Made by a program: the position numbers and the translations under genes. Shown here piece after piece: positions 63,958 to 64,000 of a stretch of 64,000 bases of DNA. The notes beneath the pieces are model-generated. The model worked only from the letters and a program-made list of their open reading frames with translations, did no database searches and had not been told where the DNA came from. The stretch is from Neptuniibacter pectenicola (GTDB lineage Bacteria; Pseudomonadota; Gammaproteobacteria; Pseudomonadales; Balneatricaceae). Location: the NCBI RefSeq assembly GCF_001597735.1, contig NZ_LUTS01000002.1, forward strand, positions 248,001 through 312,000, read 5' to 3'. Position 1 is the stretch's first letter. Each line of letters begins with the position of its first letter.

Positions 63958-64000
63958 TTTACGTAGCGGGCTGATAAACGCCCGCTTATTGTTTATTCCC

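Noticed and set aside
1-64000. tRNA, rRNA, CRISPR, insertion sequence or phage genes
   Set aside because: None was seen by eye; a cloverleaf search and a repeat finder were not available to confirm the absence.

Overview
The window looks like chromosome of a free-living marine gammaproteobacterium, probably of the Oceanospirillales type. This is an inference from gene content: a phasin, a TRAP dicarboxylate or keto-acid transporter, TmcA, the Rho antagonist Rof, EfpL, an RND pump, DUF3549 and DUF3820 proteins, and many chemotaxis and c-di-GMP genes. I see no rRNA, tRNA, CRISPR array, insertion sequence or prophage. Most genes sit in short operons with good Shine-Dalgarno sites.

Layout. Bases 1-1932: 3' end of a hybrid kinase (REC-Hpt) and a response regulator with an HD-GYP phosphodiesterase. 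1979-9835: a fatty acid hydroxylase-like membrane protein, an acetylornithine-type aminotransferase, a NYN-domain protein, a CHASE-like/GGDEF protein with a ruined GGDEF motif, tmcA and a LysE exporter. 9865-19955: a retropepsin-like protease, efpL, a chemoreceptor coupled to a small membrane protein, a YaiI protein, a phasin with a probable PhaR operator, a MOSC-flavodoxin reductase-ferredoxin fusion, rof, ybaK, an RNase T-like exonuclease without an ordinary start codon, and a DUF3549 protein. 20051-29064: a diguanylate cyclase, an Ada-like protein, a tripartite RND efflux operon and a LysR regulator whose start also seems to be ATC. 29288-36454: a small protein, a chemoreceptor, a DUF4442 protein, dsbB, an aspartate-type aminotransferase and uvrB.

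36497-43609 holds a cluster of two exported FecR-domain proteins, a TPR/beta-barrel protein, a metallo-beta-lactamase-fold cyclic nucleotide phosphodiesterase and a CHASE2 class III cyclase. Together they could form an envelope-to-cAMP signalling module. Two large HD-GYP proteins with an unusual insertion follow (43612-48427).

48543-59382 is one long minus-strand array. It runs from a phosphoethanolamine transferase and PAP2 phosphatase through an OmpR-type two-component system to a four-enzyme biosynthetic set (thermostable-hemolysin family acyltransferase-like protein, AMP-forming ligase, heme-oxygenase-like metalloenzyme, SDR), then a TPR protein and a second two-component system. Several junctions overlap by 4 bases. 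The four-enzyme set looks like an undescribed small-molecule or lipid pathway. The window ends with a CBS-domain protein, a small membrane protein and a complete TRAP transporter operon, dctPQM, preceded by a promoter region rich in dyads and a tandem repeat.

The strongest candidates for something new are the FecR/CHASE2/cyclic-nucleotide cluster, the thermostable-hemolysin operon between two two-component systems, and the two genes with apparent ATC starts.
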